A stretch of DNA of 64,000 nucleotides from Bacteroidales bacterium (GCA_015060865.1 SUXS01000016.1:1-64000), one strand, 5' to 3'; counted from the first letter of the stretch, positions 27,731-37,911 are shown. The notes: generated from the sequence alone by a model not told the origin. A program made the numbers and translations.

Positions 27731-29059
27731 TTATTCTCTTACGTATTCCTTTCCCTGCAGCTTATCCAAGTCGGCCTTGGCGCTCAGATAATCGAAAATC
27801 GACTGTGCATAGGTGAGCTGTGCCTGTGTGAGTGCCACCTCGGCGCTGTTGAGCTCGAGGATGGTGCCGCGGCCCACCTCGTAGAGTTTCTCTGCGATGG
27901 CGCGTCCCTTCTCGGCCTGTGTGATGGCCTCCTTGTTGCTCGATACCTGCTCGGCGCTGGCCGCCATGCTATTGAGGTAGCTCTGCTGCTGCATGGCAAG
28001 CTGGCGTGCGGTATAGTCGCGGTTCTGCATCAGCTGGCTGATTTGTATGTTCGTCTTCTTCACGTTCGAGAAGTTGCTGTACTTGAACAAGGGGATGCTC
28101 ACGCTCAGGGCCAAGTTGCTGTATGGGTTCCAGTTGTACTCCTTGAACTTGAAGTCGTTGGCCATACAAGTGTACATGTAGTTGAATTGCAGGGCTACTA
28201 TCGGTGCAAAGTTCTGCTTGTTGAGCGAGAGGGTCTGCTGCAACATCTTCACGTTCATGTCCATCTGCTTCAATGCGCTGTTCTCCTTGAGCGAATTGGT
28301 GTCGGCGGTGAGGATACCTGCGTACACGTTCTCTTCATAGTCCTTGAGGCTGCCGATGAGCTCAAATTCCGTCTCAGGCTCGATGTTCATCAGCACCAGC
28401 AATTGCAGCTTCGACAGCTCTACGGCATTGCGTGCCGAGATGACCGAAGGCTTCAGGTTGCGCATCTGCACCTCGGCGCTGATCTTGTCGAACTCGCTCA
28501 CGCGACCCTGCTCAAACTTGGCGTTCACGATGCGGAAGTTCTCCTCGCTCTGCGCAAAGCTCTTCTCCAGCACCGCGTAGCTGTCTTGTGCCAATAGCGT
28601 CTGATAGAAGGCCTTGGTCACCTGGTTCACCAGGTCCTGCCTCGATGAGCGTGCCTGCTCTACGGCCAGTGCCACATCGGTCTTGGTCAGCTTCATGCTC
28701 TTGTAGAGCGTAGGAGCGAATATGGGCAGGCTCACCGAGAGACCACCATTGTATGAATTCTCGATACCCACCTGAAACTCCATGCCGTTCATCACCATCG
28801 TCTGCTTCTTGATGGTGCGAGTGTATGCTCCTGAGAGCGACGCCTCGGGAAGCAATCCCAGCACCGTCTCCTTATTGGAGATTTTCTTCAACTGAACAGT
28901 TTGTTCCGCCACCTGGATTGTAGGGTTGTCGCTCAGGGCAATCTCTATCGCCTGCTCAAGCGTCAGCGCCAACTTCTCCTGTGCCATGGCACCCAAAGCG
29001 CAGAGGCAGAGAATAGCCATCATTATCGGCCGTTTGCCGACAGTACACATCTTTTTCAT
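27731..29059 (-). CDS. TolC family outer-membrane efflux protein
   Basis: A 442-residue outer-membrane channel subunit with a signal peptide (GKRPIMMAILCLCALGAMAQ) and the two OEP repeats: LTLEQAIEIALSDNPTIQVAEQTVQLK near 31-57 and the second half with ELNSAEVALTQAQLTYAQSIFDYLSAKADLDKLQGKE near the end. Long helical coiled-coil segments suit the periplasmic tunnel. It is the first structural gene after the TetR regulator, 30 bases downstream. Confidence 0.93.
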   Translation of the reverse strand: MKKMCTVGKRPIMMAILCLCALGAMAQEKLALTLEQAIEIALSDNPTIQVAEQTVQLKKISNKETVLGLLPEASLSGAYTRTIKKQTMVMNGMEFQVGIENSYNGGLSVSLPIFAPTLYKSMKLTKTDVALAVEQARSSRQDLVNQVTKAFYQTLLAQDSYAVLEKSFAQSEENFRIVNAKFEQGRVSEFDKISAEVQMRNLKPSVISARNAVELSKLQLLVLMNIEPETEFELIGSLKDYEENVYAGILTADTNSLKENSALKQMDMNVKMLQQTLSLNKQNFAPIVALQFNYMYTCMANDFKFKEYNWNPYSNLALSVSIPLFKYSNFSNVKKTNIQISQLMQNRDYTARQLAMQQQSYLNSMAASAEQVSSNKEAITQAEKGRAIAEKLYEVGRGTILELNSAEVALTQAQLTYAQSIFDYLSAKADLDKLQGKEYVRE

Positions 29060-29089
29060 TTCTTTGTTTTTTCGCTTAAAAAACTATTA

Positions 29090-29701
29090 CTATTTCCATT
29101 GTTTTATTATTTCCAGTCCCTTATCGGTGGCCAACCCGCGCAGCATCACCAGCACCACCGAGTCGTATATCACCCTGGGAGGATAGTTGCGCACTTCGGG
29201 GTTGATGAGTAGCTTGTCTATCTGAAAGCCATCCTGCCGGAGGAACACCTCGTAGTTCACATCGTCTCTCAGCAATCCCTGTTTTACTCCCATCTGCAAC
29301 CACTCCTTGATGCGGTCGGCATGTTGGACATGCACCTGCTCGAAGAATGTCTGCACTTGAGGGTAGCGCATGAGTTCAATAAAGAATAAAGGATTGACCT
29401 CCCGACAATGTTCAATCACCCACTTGTAAAGCATGAATATCTGTTCCAGCACATTGGCCGAGCTACAGATAATCTCCTTGACATTTTGGTGGAAGCCCAT
29501 GGAGATTACCTTCACCACCTCAAGCAGCAGTTCCTCCTTGTCGGAGAACAGTTCGTACAGCGTCTTCTTAGATATGGAAAGTTCGCGTGCGATATCGTCC
29601 ATACGTACCTGTTTCACGCCTTGCGCCTGAAACAAGATTGTGGCCTCCATTACGATACGCTCACGCAAATCTATTTTTTCAACACTTTTTTCCATAGTCA
29701 T
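29090..29701 (-). CDS. TetR family transcriptional regulator of the efflux operon
   Basis: A 203-residue regulator with an N-terminal TetR HTH (RIVMEATILFQAQGVKQVRMDDIARELSISKKTLYELF within about 12-50) and a divergent ligand-binding C-terminus. It is the first gene of the efflux operon and probably represses it until a ligand binds. Start ATG 29701 follows a -7 box at 29716-29724; the in-frame start at 29746 is upstream of this and is rejected. MEKSVEK at 29695 is an alternative start. Confidence 0.92.
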   Translation of the reverse strand: MTMEKSVEKIDLRERIVMEATILFQAQGVKQVRMDDIARELSISKKTLYELFSDKEELLLEVVKVISMGFHQNVKEIICSSANVLEQIFMLYKWVIEHCREVNPLFFIELMRYPQVQTFFEQVHVQHADRIKEWLQMGVKQGLLRDDVNYEVFLRQDGFQIDKLLINPEVRNYPPRVIYDSVVLVMLRGLATDKGLEIIKQWK

Positions 29702-29715
29702 GCACGAAATCAAGT

Positions 29716-29724
29716 ACAAAGGTA
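29716..29724 (-). promoter_or_regulatory. -7 box for the tetR-efflux operon
   Basis: TACCTTTGT on the minus strand. It is flanked by GTAC on both sides (GTACCTTTGTAC), giving partial symmetry that could serve as an operator half. Confidence 0.7.
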
Positions 29725-29871
29725 CAGGAAACTTTCGGCACGGCAAAAAGTTTACGTGTCAATATAACACTATTTAATGCTACTGTAAGATTATTTACAT
29801 TTTGCAACACAAGAAAAACACATCCCAACCTTAATAACTTATAAATTTGTGGACAAATGCCTTTATAAGAA

Positions 29872-29895
29872 AAGTCCATCTTCGAAGATGGACTT
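29872..29895. terminator. 24-bp perfect palindrome downstream of the M60-like gene
   Basis: AAGTCCATCTTC and its exact complement meet with no loop. It lies 91 bases beyond the stop of the minus-strand M60-like gene, in otherwise gene-free DNA (29747-29985), and is a plausible terminator. Confidence 0.6.
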
Positions 29896-29985
29896 ATCCC
29901 ATATAGTCACTCTTAAACACTTTCAGGGGGCATTCGCTTGTTTAAGAGTTTCCGAAACCATTAAAAAGCATCTATGAAAGTATTG

Positions 29986-32900
29986 TCAACGTACAACATG
30001 CTTTCTTCCTGCACGGATGTAGACTCCCTTTTCCGGCATAATTACACGACGCCCCAGCAAGTCATACACTTGTTGATTATCCATAGTGGGGTCTTGTTCC
30101 GTTTGGTCGATACCCGTAGGCAATGAAGTTTTAACAAGACGCCAATAGGATACTGACGTTTTAGAAGTTGTCACATAACTCATTGCATTTATACGCAAAT
30201 AACGTCCCTCCATAGTAAGGATGGCAAATCCTTGAGCGTCCTCCACAGGACGCAGAATGAAAGGAACTCCTTCACCACTCTGCAATGCCACATATGAATT
30301 GGAGCCAATAGCCGCTCGCCTTCCTATCTTGTAATTATATATATAGTAAAGACTATCAGCACCTGCCTGTTCAAGATACCAATACATTCCAGCATCATCT
30401 ACCGAGAGTGTAGCTACATCATCTACCGAGATAGACCCCGCACGATTACCGCTTTCTTCTAAATGCCAATAATAATCATCGCTCACATGACGTATGGTAT
30501 AAAATATAGGTGCCTGCGGAGTGGATGATTCAGGCATATAAAGACTCTTTCGATAAAGGGGAAGTAAATATTCGGTAAGAGCACTTACACGTTCAATAAG
30601 CACCGGGTAATCATCAAACACAATATCGTTTTCGTAAGCCAAGGTTACTAATTCGCAGAGCGATGTGACAACATTAAGCAATGTATCCCCTCCCACAAGC
30701 GAAGTGACATCCGGTTGCAAAGATATATTATCAACACCCGTTACATAATCAACCACCAATTCCCCCAGGATTTCTTCTGCACGGTTTAGCACTATAGCCA
30801 ATTCATCTTCGTACAATTGCAATTGATTGTTTTCTAAACAAACAACTAACCATCGCGCAGCACTACTATTTACAACTGCGCCAACCACCTTATTTGACGA
30901 ACCTTTTGAGAGGGCTGCATCATCTTGCTCCGCATCATAGATGGTAAGCGTACCATCTGCATTGTAGGCAATGGCAAATACTATAGCCTTTGACTTATCT
31001 GCAGAAGCAGCAATTGCCGTAGAACCTTTCGCGATATAAGACACATAATTACCAGTTGAACAGTTACGTAAATAATACCTGTCTTTCCCTGCTGAATCAA
31101 ACATCCACTGCTTGTTCCTATTGGTATTTGGGGAGGCTGTAGTACAACGCAATTCATCGCCCGAAAGTGCAACGGAATAAATGGTACTATTGGCACTAGT
31201 CAACGAATAGACATTGGGCGAATACACTTTTTGACGAGCTGTATCATCTCCTTGTAATCGCAGCACTTCATCATCAAGCATCACTGCCCACTCACCGTAA
31301 GGATGCACTGTCTGGTCCTTATTATCATATGCGGCCTTCGCTCCACTCAACAAAGCACGAAGCGTTTCAAGACATGACGATATATAATATCCCGGATTCA
31401 TTCCTGATTCTCCCACCAATGCCACAAGAGACTCTGCAGTCCCTATACTTTTCTTAAGTGCAGCATACTGCTCTGACTCGTTGCCTCCCTCAGCCAAAGA
31501 TGGGACATACACATCAGTGCCATCAGCCTGAGCAGCAACAATAAAGAAACTCTGCGCCACAACCTCTTCAGGCAGCGTAAAGTTCAAATGATTAGAAGCA
31601 TAAAGCAAAGCGCTATCAGCCTTGGCATAAACCTTGAATCCTAAAGCGCCCGTACCACCCGATATGGCAATCTTCGCATTTGTTTTCTTATAGATATACC
31701 CTTCAGCCTTCACCGAAGTATCCATAAAGTCTGTATAATGCCCCACATCGCCTGCCTCACTTGCAGATATTGAATTAGCATGTCGTTGTTTATAACCTTC
31801 GCCACCATCAGTTCGAGAAACAGGCTTTACACGATCCTCAATAAATATAATAGAAGGAGCCTTGGGATATTGAGCGGCATGGGCGAGGAACTCATCCACA
31901 TCGCTTTGGCGGTTGGTGAGGTAGTAGTCGGCATAGTCTCCGATATGTTGCTTGTCAGTAAGCTCCAGATAGCCCCAGAAGCGGAAGAATTCCGAGAGGT
32001 CCAACTGTGCCACATCGCAGCAAGCCTTGGCAAAGAGTAACAAGTCTTCGTTTCCATATACCGACAGAGCATAGTATTGGGGGTCGCGAGCCTTCATCGG
32101 GGTAGCACGCATAGCCTGGAATACACGGGGATAAAAGGTGGTATCCACCTTGGCCTCGTGGAAGTAGAGGTAGAGCTGCCAGAAGGAGCGCAGAGTGATG
32201 GCACCATCACGCAAGATATAGGGAGTGTGATTGGCGTAGTCTTCGAAAATGCGCGAATTGGCCATACCGCGTGAAGTATACTTTCCGAGTTTGTTCATCG
32301 TGAGGTTAGAGAAGAAGTTGTTACTCACCTCCGAAATACCCACCGAAGTGATGGCCGCCTGATGCACGTGACCGTTCTCGTGAGCAGGGCCCCAGCAGTT
32401 GTCGGCATTGCTCATCATTACATTATAGGGAAGCAGGTTACCGATATAGGTCTCGGCATACTGGGTGCGATAGTGTGTAGCAGATTGGTATCCCGAAGTA
32501 AGAGAGATGGCACAGCCAAGGTTGTTGAACTTCTTCAAGCGCACATCCTCAATGCCCATCATATCCTGCTGCCAGCGTATCATATCGTCCCACCAGCCAA
32601 TAGCATCGGTAATCGTAGTGGGGCAGCACTGATACATATACTTGGTACTCATGTGAAACATCATACGCTCGCCCTTCACTTGGAATACGTCTGATGTGGC
32701 GAGGTTGGTCATCATATCTACCCAGTCGGCATCGTCGTGCTCTTCGATGTTCCAGAAGCCATTGACAACACCCTGCTCCACGTGAATCTTCAACTCGGGA
32801 TAATCGGTAATGAGCACATCACTTTCCATGGAGGTCTCTCCCACGTAGCGAATGAAGAGGTTAGAACAGTCCTTTACCGTAGGCACCATATTGAGTCCCT

Positions 32901-33852
32901 TCGTCAGTGTAGTGGCCGTACCCTCAATAGCCGTACCACTGATAACCTCAGCCTTAAGTTCTGTACCCTCGGGGATATCATTGTCCACAAATATATAGAG
33001 TACATCACCAGCATTCCCATACACACCTGTAGGGTTGTTGAGACGGCTATACTTCTTTGTGTAAAGCACATCGGCCCAGTAAATGGGGTCGCTATATGCC
33101 TTGTAGTTACGGATTCGGAACTCCTGTTCACGATGCCCCCAAGACTGGTTCTTCACCTTCACAGCAATCTCCTGCAACGATGCGGGCAGAGCAGCCATTG
33201 CGGTGCGCAGTTCATCGTCGGTCATGGCTGCATAAGTAGGCAGCAACTCAGTACAAGCGACATCGGCAAAAAAAGTAGGCAGCAAGGTATTGTACTCGTC
33301 GAGGTGGCCCATTAATTCCAGCTTGGCCTGATACTCAGCATAGAACTCTTGGAAAGCAGCCTGCTGCAGTGCGATGGCCTCGCTCGAAACGCTCACCTCC
33401 TCAAACTGCCACTGCGAACCTGTATTAGCCTCGTCCCACCAGCGCACAATATTGCCACTATTGTCAAGATGAAGATAGGCATCCGAAGACTGCCCGATAG
33501 CATACTTAGTGCCTCCGAGTGATGTGATATACATTACCGACTCCTGAGAACCGGTAGGATATACTGTTGATCCATGCGGATTGTGCTGGATATACTGGCC
33601 CGAGTAGGCATTCTGCACCAGATATCCGTCTTTGCTCTTTTTCAGCAACCATAGTTGCTTGAGGTCGTCACTGCCTGCAGCATCGGTCGACATCAGTTCG
33701 CGGGCGATACAGTCCTCACCGATAACTTTTTCTGACTTCACATTGTGTATGCGATATACCTTACCCGAATCTGGAACCGTAAAAGCAGCATAAGCAGGCA
33801 TAGAACACATAAGCAACATTAGCAATGCTACAATAGTTGCATTTCTTTTCAT
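29986..33852 (-). CDS. M60-like secreted metallopeptidase (mucinase type)
   Basis: A 1288-residue exported protein. The signal peptide ends near AYA (residue 22). A ricin/beta-trefoil-like segment is at about 25-155. The Peptidase_M60 (enhancin-like) region spans about 240-600, with the zinc motif HExGHxxQ as HENGHVHQ, His491, Glu492 and His495, and a downstream glutamate in SEVSNN at 508. Further helical and trefoil-like domains lead to a C-terminal tail (VYDLLGRRVIMPEKGVYI) like those of other surface-exported proteins. Family members cleave mucin-type glycoproteins. An MG2-like gene lies 74 bases upstream on the same strand, suggesting a shared transcript. Confidence 0.9.
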   Translation of the reverse strand: MKRNATIVALLMLLMCSMPAYAAFTVPDSGKVYRIHNVKSEKVIGEDCIARELMSTDAAGSDDLKQLWLLKKSKDGYLVQNAYSGQYIQHNPHGSTVYPTGSQESVMYITSLGGTKYAIGQSSDAYLHLDNSGNIVRWWDEANTGSQWQFEEVSVSSEAIALQQAAFQEFYAEYQAKLELMGHLDEYNTLLPTFFADVACTELLPTYAAMTDDELRTAMAALPASLQEIAVKVKNQSWGHREQEFRIRNYKAYSDPIYWADVLYTKKYSRLNNPTGVYGNAGDVLYIFVDNDIPEGTELKAEVISGTAIEGTATTLTKGLNMVPTVKDCSNLFIRYVGETSMESDVLITDYPELKIHVEQGVVNGFWNIEEHDDADWVDMMTNLATSDVFQVKGERMMFHMSTKYMYQCCPTTITDAIGWWDDMIRWQQDMMGIEDVRLKKFNNLGCAISLTSGYQSATHYRTQYAETYIGNLLPYNVMMSNADNCWGPAHENGHVHQAAITSVGISEVSNNFFSNLTMNKLGKYTSRGMANSRIFEDYANHTPYILRDGAITLRSFWQLYLYFHEAKVDTTFYPRVFQAMRATPMKARDPQYYALSVYGNEDLLLFAKACCDVAQLDLSEFFRFWGYLELTDKQHIGDYADYYLTNRQSDVDEFLAHAAQYPKAPSIIFIEDRVKPVSRTDGGEGYKQRHANSISASEAGDVGHYTDFMDTSVKAEGYIYKKTNAKIAISGGTGALGFKVYAKADSALLYASNHLNFTLPEEVVAQSFFIVAAQADGTDVYVPSLAEGGNESEQYAALKKSIGTAESLVALVGESGMNPGYYISSCLETLRALLSGAKAAYDNKDQTVHPYGEWAVMLDDEVLRLQGDDTARQKVYSPNVYSLTSANSTIYSVALSGDELRCTTASPNTNRNKQWMFDSAGKDRYYLRNCSTGNYVSYIAKGSTAIAASADKSKAIVFAIAYNADGTLTIYDAEQDDAALSKGSSNKVVGAVVNSSAARWLVVCLENNQLQLYEDELAIVLNRAEEILGELVVDYVTGVDNISLQPDVTSLVGGDTLLNVVTSLCELVTLAYENDIVFDDYPVLIERVSALTEYLLPLYRKSLYMPESSTPQAPIFYTIRHVSDDYYWHLEESGNRAGSISVDDVATLSVDDAGMYWYLEQAGADSLYYIYNYKIGRRAAIGSNSYVALQSGEGVPFILRPVEDAQGFAILTMEGRYLRINAMSYVTTSKTSVSYWRLVKTSLPTGIDQTEQDPTMDNQQVYDLLGRRVIMPEKGVYIRAGRKHVVR

Positions 33853-33926
33853 AACATATAAATTTATAAAGTTTTATCTACTACAAACACTATTATTGTC
33901 AACATTTTATCCATATCACAAGTCAT

Positions 33927-36563
33927 CTACTTATATAATATGATTGTCCCATCTGAAGATATTCCCTCAGCACTAACCTTTAGACTGGTAGAAAATCCAT
34001 TATTATAAAACTCCACCGCCGCTTTTCCTTCCTCATCAGTTTGTAATCTCGGATTCCAATATAACGTACGACGATAATCCACATCACCTTGAATAGGACC
34101 ATTCGGATATTCCGGAGCATAGAACTCCTGCACATCAGAATAACCTCTGAATGTTGTTTGACGCTTGCCTTTCACACGCGATCGCCGCTGCCCAGGAGGG
34201 TACATCATAATATCTACCACATACAATCCTCTACCCAATATGGTTCCATCGCCCAAGTCCTTCGTGATCCCTAAACTATCAAATATTTCAGGTGGTAAAG
34301 ATTCACGCACCACAGGCATAGAAAAATAGTCGAAAGGACTGTCATATACAATGATTGATTTCACGTCCTCCATATCCATATCAAATCCAGGAGTATACCC
34401 CGTAGTTGCAAGATTACGATGCTCATCATGTAAATACCAAAGTACACGGCGATTATTTATAAGGCATTGTTCCAAACTCCAAATGATTAAATCATCACGA
34501 GTCGTCACTCCTGTGGGAATCACTCCATCGTAACGGGTAGCATCCACATTATAGCCCTTATCAGCCAAATAATCACTCACCTTACTTGTAAATTTTCCAC
34601 GATCAAGCACAAACTCCGTATCCTCATGGGCATCAAAAGCCTTGAATGTCATATAATCAATATACTTCCTCCGTCCATGCACATCAATGTTGTCAAGGAG
34701 GAACACACTATCAGGATCTTCCTGCAAAGCCTGTTCTTCTGCAGTCATCCGTTCAGACTGATTGCTGTTATCATCCACGACAGACTCCGGCAAGCAAGTC
34801 TCAAGAGGGGTATAGGCTCTAAGTTCCGGACGCGAAGCCCTATCAAGACACATACGAGCATTCACATCATTACCTTTCTCATCTTTTGCAGAAAGGAACA
34901 AGTCCCATTTCCCAGCAAACTCTTGCACAGCAAATCCAAAGCTACCATTTTCGTCAGTCACGACCGTACTTTCCTGTTTATATTGACGATCTGGAGAATA
35001 GAGCGACATACTAACCTTAGTGCCCGCCATCGGCTTATCTCTACGAAACTCCATGAGGTACCCATCAAGAACCAAGCCATCTTCTACATAATGGTGGATA
35101 TAGAAAGGTTCTACACGGGCCATCTGTTTCCAATTATAACGTGTCCACCCTTGAATCATCATCAGCAAATCCAAAGCCTGAAGATGGAAACGGTCGTTCG
35201 ATTCAAAATAAAAGTGTGGTTGATAAATATATCCTTTCAATTCCGAAGAGAGCAACATATTGGTCAGCACGTTATCTGTATTGGCCGTCCCCAACTCCTG
35301 CCCATCGCGCACCGACAAAGATAATGGTGTCGACAAAGGAGAGCCATCGGCACGGTGTGCCTGTAGCTGCATCCTTACCAAAGCAAAAGGAGCCAATTCT
35401 TCTACCGAAGTAGTCACCTTCACCCCCCCCGTATCAAATCCGTTATTGATAAAAAGCATACGTTGTCCCAAAATCTCTCCTTTTGCATTAAAAAGGGTCA
35501 ATTGATGGACACCTGTAGCAAAATCTGTTTTTAATATAGAGAATTCCAATATTGAATGCTGTACAGAAGCCGTATCCACATAAACAACATTTCCCTTGTG
35601 CATCAGCATAATGCCGACCAATTCTTCTGGCATATCAGAAGTGGCCTGCAACCTACCTGTGACATATTCTGGATGCAAATTGTCAACCTGTAATACATAA
35701 CCCTTATTCACCGCATCCGGCAAACGGAATGTATACCTCTCCCCTTCATAGGTTATCACCACTGTGTTACGACGTTTGGTGGGCACAAAGGTAAAATATC
35801 CCATGCCATCATGAATCGTAGACAAGAGAGCCAATTCCTCTGCATCCTCCGCCTCTCCTTTAACTACCCCAACCACAGGTATGCCAATGCCATCCTTCCC
35901 TATAGCTTTGAATGCCACACGATTAGGCACTCCTTGCACTAGTTCACCTCCCTCGGGATAGAACGAGAGGTTTACCTTCTTCTGTTTCTCAAGTAACGGA
36001 CGCTGCTGGTCTATGGCAGTACCCCCATCATTAATCTTTAGCTTATTATAATCACCCTCTTTCTTAGGTGTTTCATATACAGGGAATACACGCGAGAATA
36101 CGCCTGCCGCATCAAAATTAAGCATCGTACGGGTATAGGCACGCACTTCGTAAAATCCACTGGGCAATGCCATTACACCCCTCAACGCACGCGCCTCCTC
36201 TATTGAGGCGTCCACTAAAGGTATAGCGCCATGAGCATGTCCGTCAATCACTTTCAGCTTCAATTGCTTGAGCAGCACTCCATTGGGAGAGATCAATTCA
36301 ACATAAAGCACCTTGCTTTGGGCTGGAAGATGCGTCGTAGCATTTACTACCGAAGCCGAGAACCATATGGTCTCGCCAGGGAAATAAGCCGTATTGTCAA
36401 AATGCAGATAGACCTTCTCTTGCTGGCACATATTATTGAATGCCTGTATATTATACACATATGACACCAAAGAACGATAAGCATTATCCTGAGCAAGAAG
36501 CAATGATGAGCAGGGGATATAAAAGAACATTAGTAGAAAAAACTTCTTCATTTTCATAGTCAT
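33927..36563 (-). CDS. Large exported MG2/alpha-2-macroglobulin-like protein
   Basis: An 878-residue protein with a signal peptide (KKFFLLMFFYIPCSSLLLAQ). Residues about 45-160 resemble the macroglobulin MG2 domain: EKVYLHFDNTAYFPGETIWFSASVVN, then LPSGFYEVRAYTR. Carboxypeptidase-regulatory-like beta-sandwiches follow (GTKVSMSLYSPDRQ near 520). Near 650-800 is a plug-like region resembling TonB-dependent receptor plugs, but no beta-barrel is present. Such proteins are widespread in Bacteroidetes, of unknown function, perhaps binding or protecting against proteases. It precedes the M60-like gene. The signal peptide could start at either of two later methionines within five residues. Confidence 0.78.
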   Translation of the reverse strand: MTMKMKKFFLLMFFYIPCSSLLLAQDNAYRSLVSYVYNIQAFNNMCQQEKVYLHFDNTAYFPGETIWFSASVVNATTHLPAQSKVLYVELISPNGVLLKQLKLKVIDGHAHGAIPLVDASIEEARALRGVMALPSGFYEVRAYTRTMLNFDAAGVFSRVFPVYETPKKEGDYNKLKINDGGTAIDQQRPLLEKQKKVNLSFYPEGGELVQGVPNRVAFKAIGKDGIGIPVVGVVKGEAEDAEELALLSTIHDGMGYFTFVPTKRRNTVVITYEGERYTFRLPDAVNKGYVLQVDNLHPEYVTGRLQATSDMPEELVGIMLMHKGNVVYVDTASVQHSILEFSILKTDFATGVHQLTLFNAKGEILGQRMLFINNGFDTGGVKVTTSVEELAPFALVRMQLQAHRADGSPLSTPLSLSVRDGQELGTANTDNVLTNMLLSSELKGYIYQPHFYFESNDRFHLQALDLLMMIQGWTRYNWKQMARVEPFYIHHYVEDGLVLDGYLMEFRRDKPMAGTKVSMSLYSPDRQYKQESTVVTDENGSFGFAVQEFAGKWDLFLSAKDEKGNDVNARMCLDRASRPELRAYTPLETCLPESVVDDNSNQSERMTAEEQALQEDPDSVFLLDNIDVHGRRKYIDYMTFKAFDAHEDTEFVLDRGKFTSKVSDYLADKGYNVDATRYDGVIPTGVTTRDDLIIWSLEQCLINNRRVLWYLHDEHRNLATTGYTPGFDMDMEDVKSIIVYDSPFDYFSMPVVRESLPPEIFDSLGITKDLGDGTILGRGLYVVDIMMYPPGQRRSRVKGKRQTTFRGYSDVQEFYAPEYPNGPIQGDVDYRRTLYWNPRLQTDEEGKAAVEFYNNGFSTSLKVSAEGISSDGTIILYK

Positions 36564-36614
36564 TCGTTACTTTAACATTTAAAAAGTTCACATTCTGCAT
36601 CTTTCTATTATGCT

Positions 36615-36623
36615 GCAAAGATG
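36615..36623 (-). promoter_or_regulatory. Possible -7 box for the MG2-like gene
   Basis: CATCTTTGC on the minus strand, one mismatch from TAnnTTTGY, 52 bases before the ATG at 36563. Confidence 0.4.
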
Positions 36624-36686
36624 CCGATTTTCCTCCTAACAAACAAACGTCATTCCATTTTTCCATCATAGACAACGCCTATAAAC

Positions 36687-37130
36687 TTATCGACGTTGAC
36701 CAAAGAACCGTTTCATCAAAGAAGCACATTCATCAGCCAACACACCTCCTACAATTTCTGTTTTAGGATGCAAAGCCTGTGGAGCAAAGCGTCTGAATCC
36801 GCGCTTTTCATCACTCGCTCCATACACCAATCGCTGCAATTGCGCCCACCCTAATGCTCCTGCACACATCACACAAGGTTCCACCGTCACATAAAATGTA
36901 CATTCACTGAGGTATTTCCCCCCAAGATAATTTGCTGCCGCAGTCACAGTTTGCATCTCTGCATGCGCAGTCACATCCACAAGTGTTTCAGTAAGATTAT
37001 GCCCTCTTGCTATTAGCCTACCTTTACATACGGCTACACACCCTACAGGCACTTCACCCTCATCGTAAGCTTTTTGAGCCTCAACGAGAGCCATTTTCAT
37101 ATAGTGGATATCTTGGGTAGTAACATCCAT
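36687..37130 (-). CDS. tadA: tRNA-specific adenosine deaminase (or close nucleoside deaminase)
   Basis: A 147-residue zinc deaminase that converts A34 to inosine in tRNA-Arg. Motifs: the zinc/proton-shuttle segment VTAHAEMQTV (His and Glu, near 54-60), then EPCVMCAGALGWAQLQRLVYG (PCxxC zinc ligands near 86-90), and SDEKRGFRR. The length suits TadA rather than cytidine deaminase. Its ATG overlaps the TGA of the upstream small gene by one base (TGATG), so the two are translationally coupled. Confidence 0.9.
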   Translation of the reverse strand: MDVTTQDIHYMKMALVEAQKAYDEGEVPVGCVAVCKGRLIARGHNLTETLVDVTAHAEMQTVTAAANYLGGKYLSECTFYVTVEPCVMCAGALGWAQLQRLVYGASDEKRGFRRFAPQALHPKTEIVGGVLADECASLMKRFFGQRR

Positions 37131-37360
37131 CAGCGGCGCATATCATGTTCGTTAAACAAAGTGGGATAATCCTGGTCCAAGTTCTGGTGGATAAAGGCGA
37201 GCAAAGTCTCACGCATCCACCTACTTTTGTTGACAATTTTATACTTGCGCAGATAACTATCAATGATGCGCATCTCCTCATCACTTACCAAACATACGAG
37301 GCGGGCATGACGCACCGTATCGTTCTGATATCTACTTTGCCGTCCCTGCTGTTTCTTCAT
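37130..37360 (-). CDS. Small charged protein coupled to tadA, unknown
   Basis: A 76-residue basic protein beginning MKKQQGRQSRYQNDTVRHARL. Its middle (VSDEEMRIIDSYLRKYKIVNKSRWMRETLLAF) has the look of a ribbon-helix-helix or small helical DNA-binding protein, but I do not recognise a named family. The stop codon overlaps the tadA start, which supports it being a real gene and part of that operon. Confidence 0.7.
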   Translation of the reverse strand: MKKQQGRQSRYQNDTVRHARLVCLVSDEEMRIIDSYLRKYKIVNKSRWMRETLLAFIHQNLDQDYPTLFNEHDMRR

Positions 37361-37429
37361 TCAAAGCATTTCAATAGTTTCATGCAAAGATAGCTTGTTC
37401 TTTTCAGAAAACCAAACAAATAGATTTAG

Positions 37430-37804
37430 TTATCCCAATCTAGCCATAAACTTCATCTTGTCTACGACAAATCGCAAATGTTCCCCTTCTCCAATCACAC
37501 CGTCATCATCACACGCCGATATTTTAAACCTAAGTTTTCTACCATCCACTTCCACTAAGGTCGCTGTAGCCGACACGACACATCCATGAGCTGTCGGTCT
37601 CATGTGCGACGATGCAATTTGCCCACCTACCGTGGTCATTCCTTCAGGCAAATAAGGGGCCACGGCACGCATGGCAGCCTCCTCCATCAGCGCCATCATC
37701 GATGGAGTAGAAAATACGCGAAGATCACCACTACCGACATTTACTGCTAAGTGATGCTCTTCCACTCTCTTTGTACAGGTATAAGCAAGTCCTTCTTTCA
37801 ACAT
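37430..37804 (-). CDS. Hot-dog thioesterase family protein
   Basis: A 124-residue hot-dog-fold protein similar to fluoroacetyl-CoA-thioesterase-like proteins. Motifs: VFSTPSMMALMEEAAMRAVAPYL (active-site Ser/Thr and Glu region), then TTVGGQIASSHMRPTAHGCVVSATATLVEVDGRKLRF (given as extent, about 55-90), and GEGEHLRFVV with a conserved His. It likely hydrolyses a small acyl-CoA in the cytoplasm. ATG 37804 follows a -7 box (37821-37829); the longer frame starting at 37909 runs through the divergent promoter region and is rejected. Confidence 0.82.
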   Translation of the reverse strand: MLKEGLAYTCTKRVEEHHLAVNVGSGDLRVFSTPSMMALMEEAAMRAVAPYLPEGMTTVGGQIASSHMRPTAHGCVVSATATLVEVDGRKLRFKISACDDDGVIGEGEHLRFVVDKMKFMARLG

Positions 37805-37820
37805 AGAAATATTGTTTGGC

Positions 37821-37873
37821 GCAAATTTACAACGTATAAGCGAAATAAAAAAACGAAAAAGTTGTATTTTTGC
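37821..37873. promoter_or_regulatory. Divergent promoters (thioesterase / MmcQ)
   Basis: Minus-strand TAAATTTGC at 37821-37829 serves the thioesterase gene. Plus-strand TATTTTTGC at 37865-37873 serves the MmcQ-biotin ligase pair. Both match TAnnTTTGY and they stand back to back. Confidence 0.7.
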
Positions 37874-37911
37874 AGCAAATACAATACTGAGAACGTTAGT
37901 TTGAATCATCT

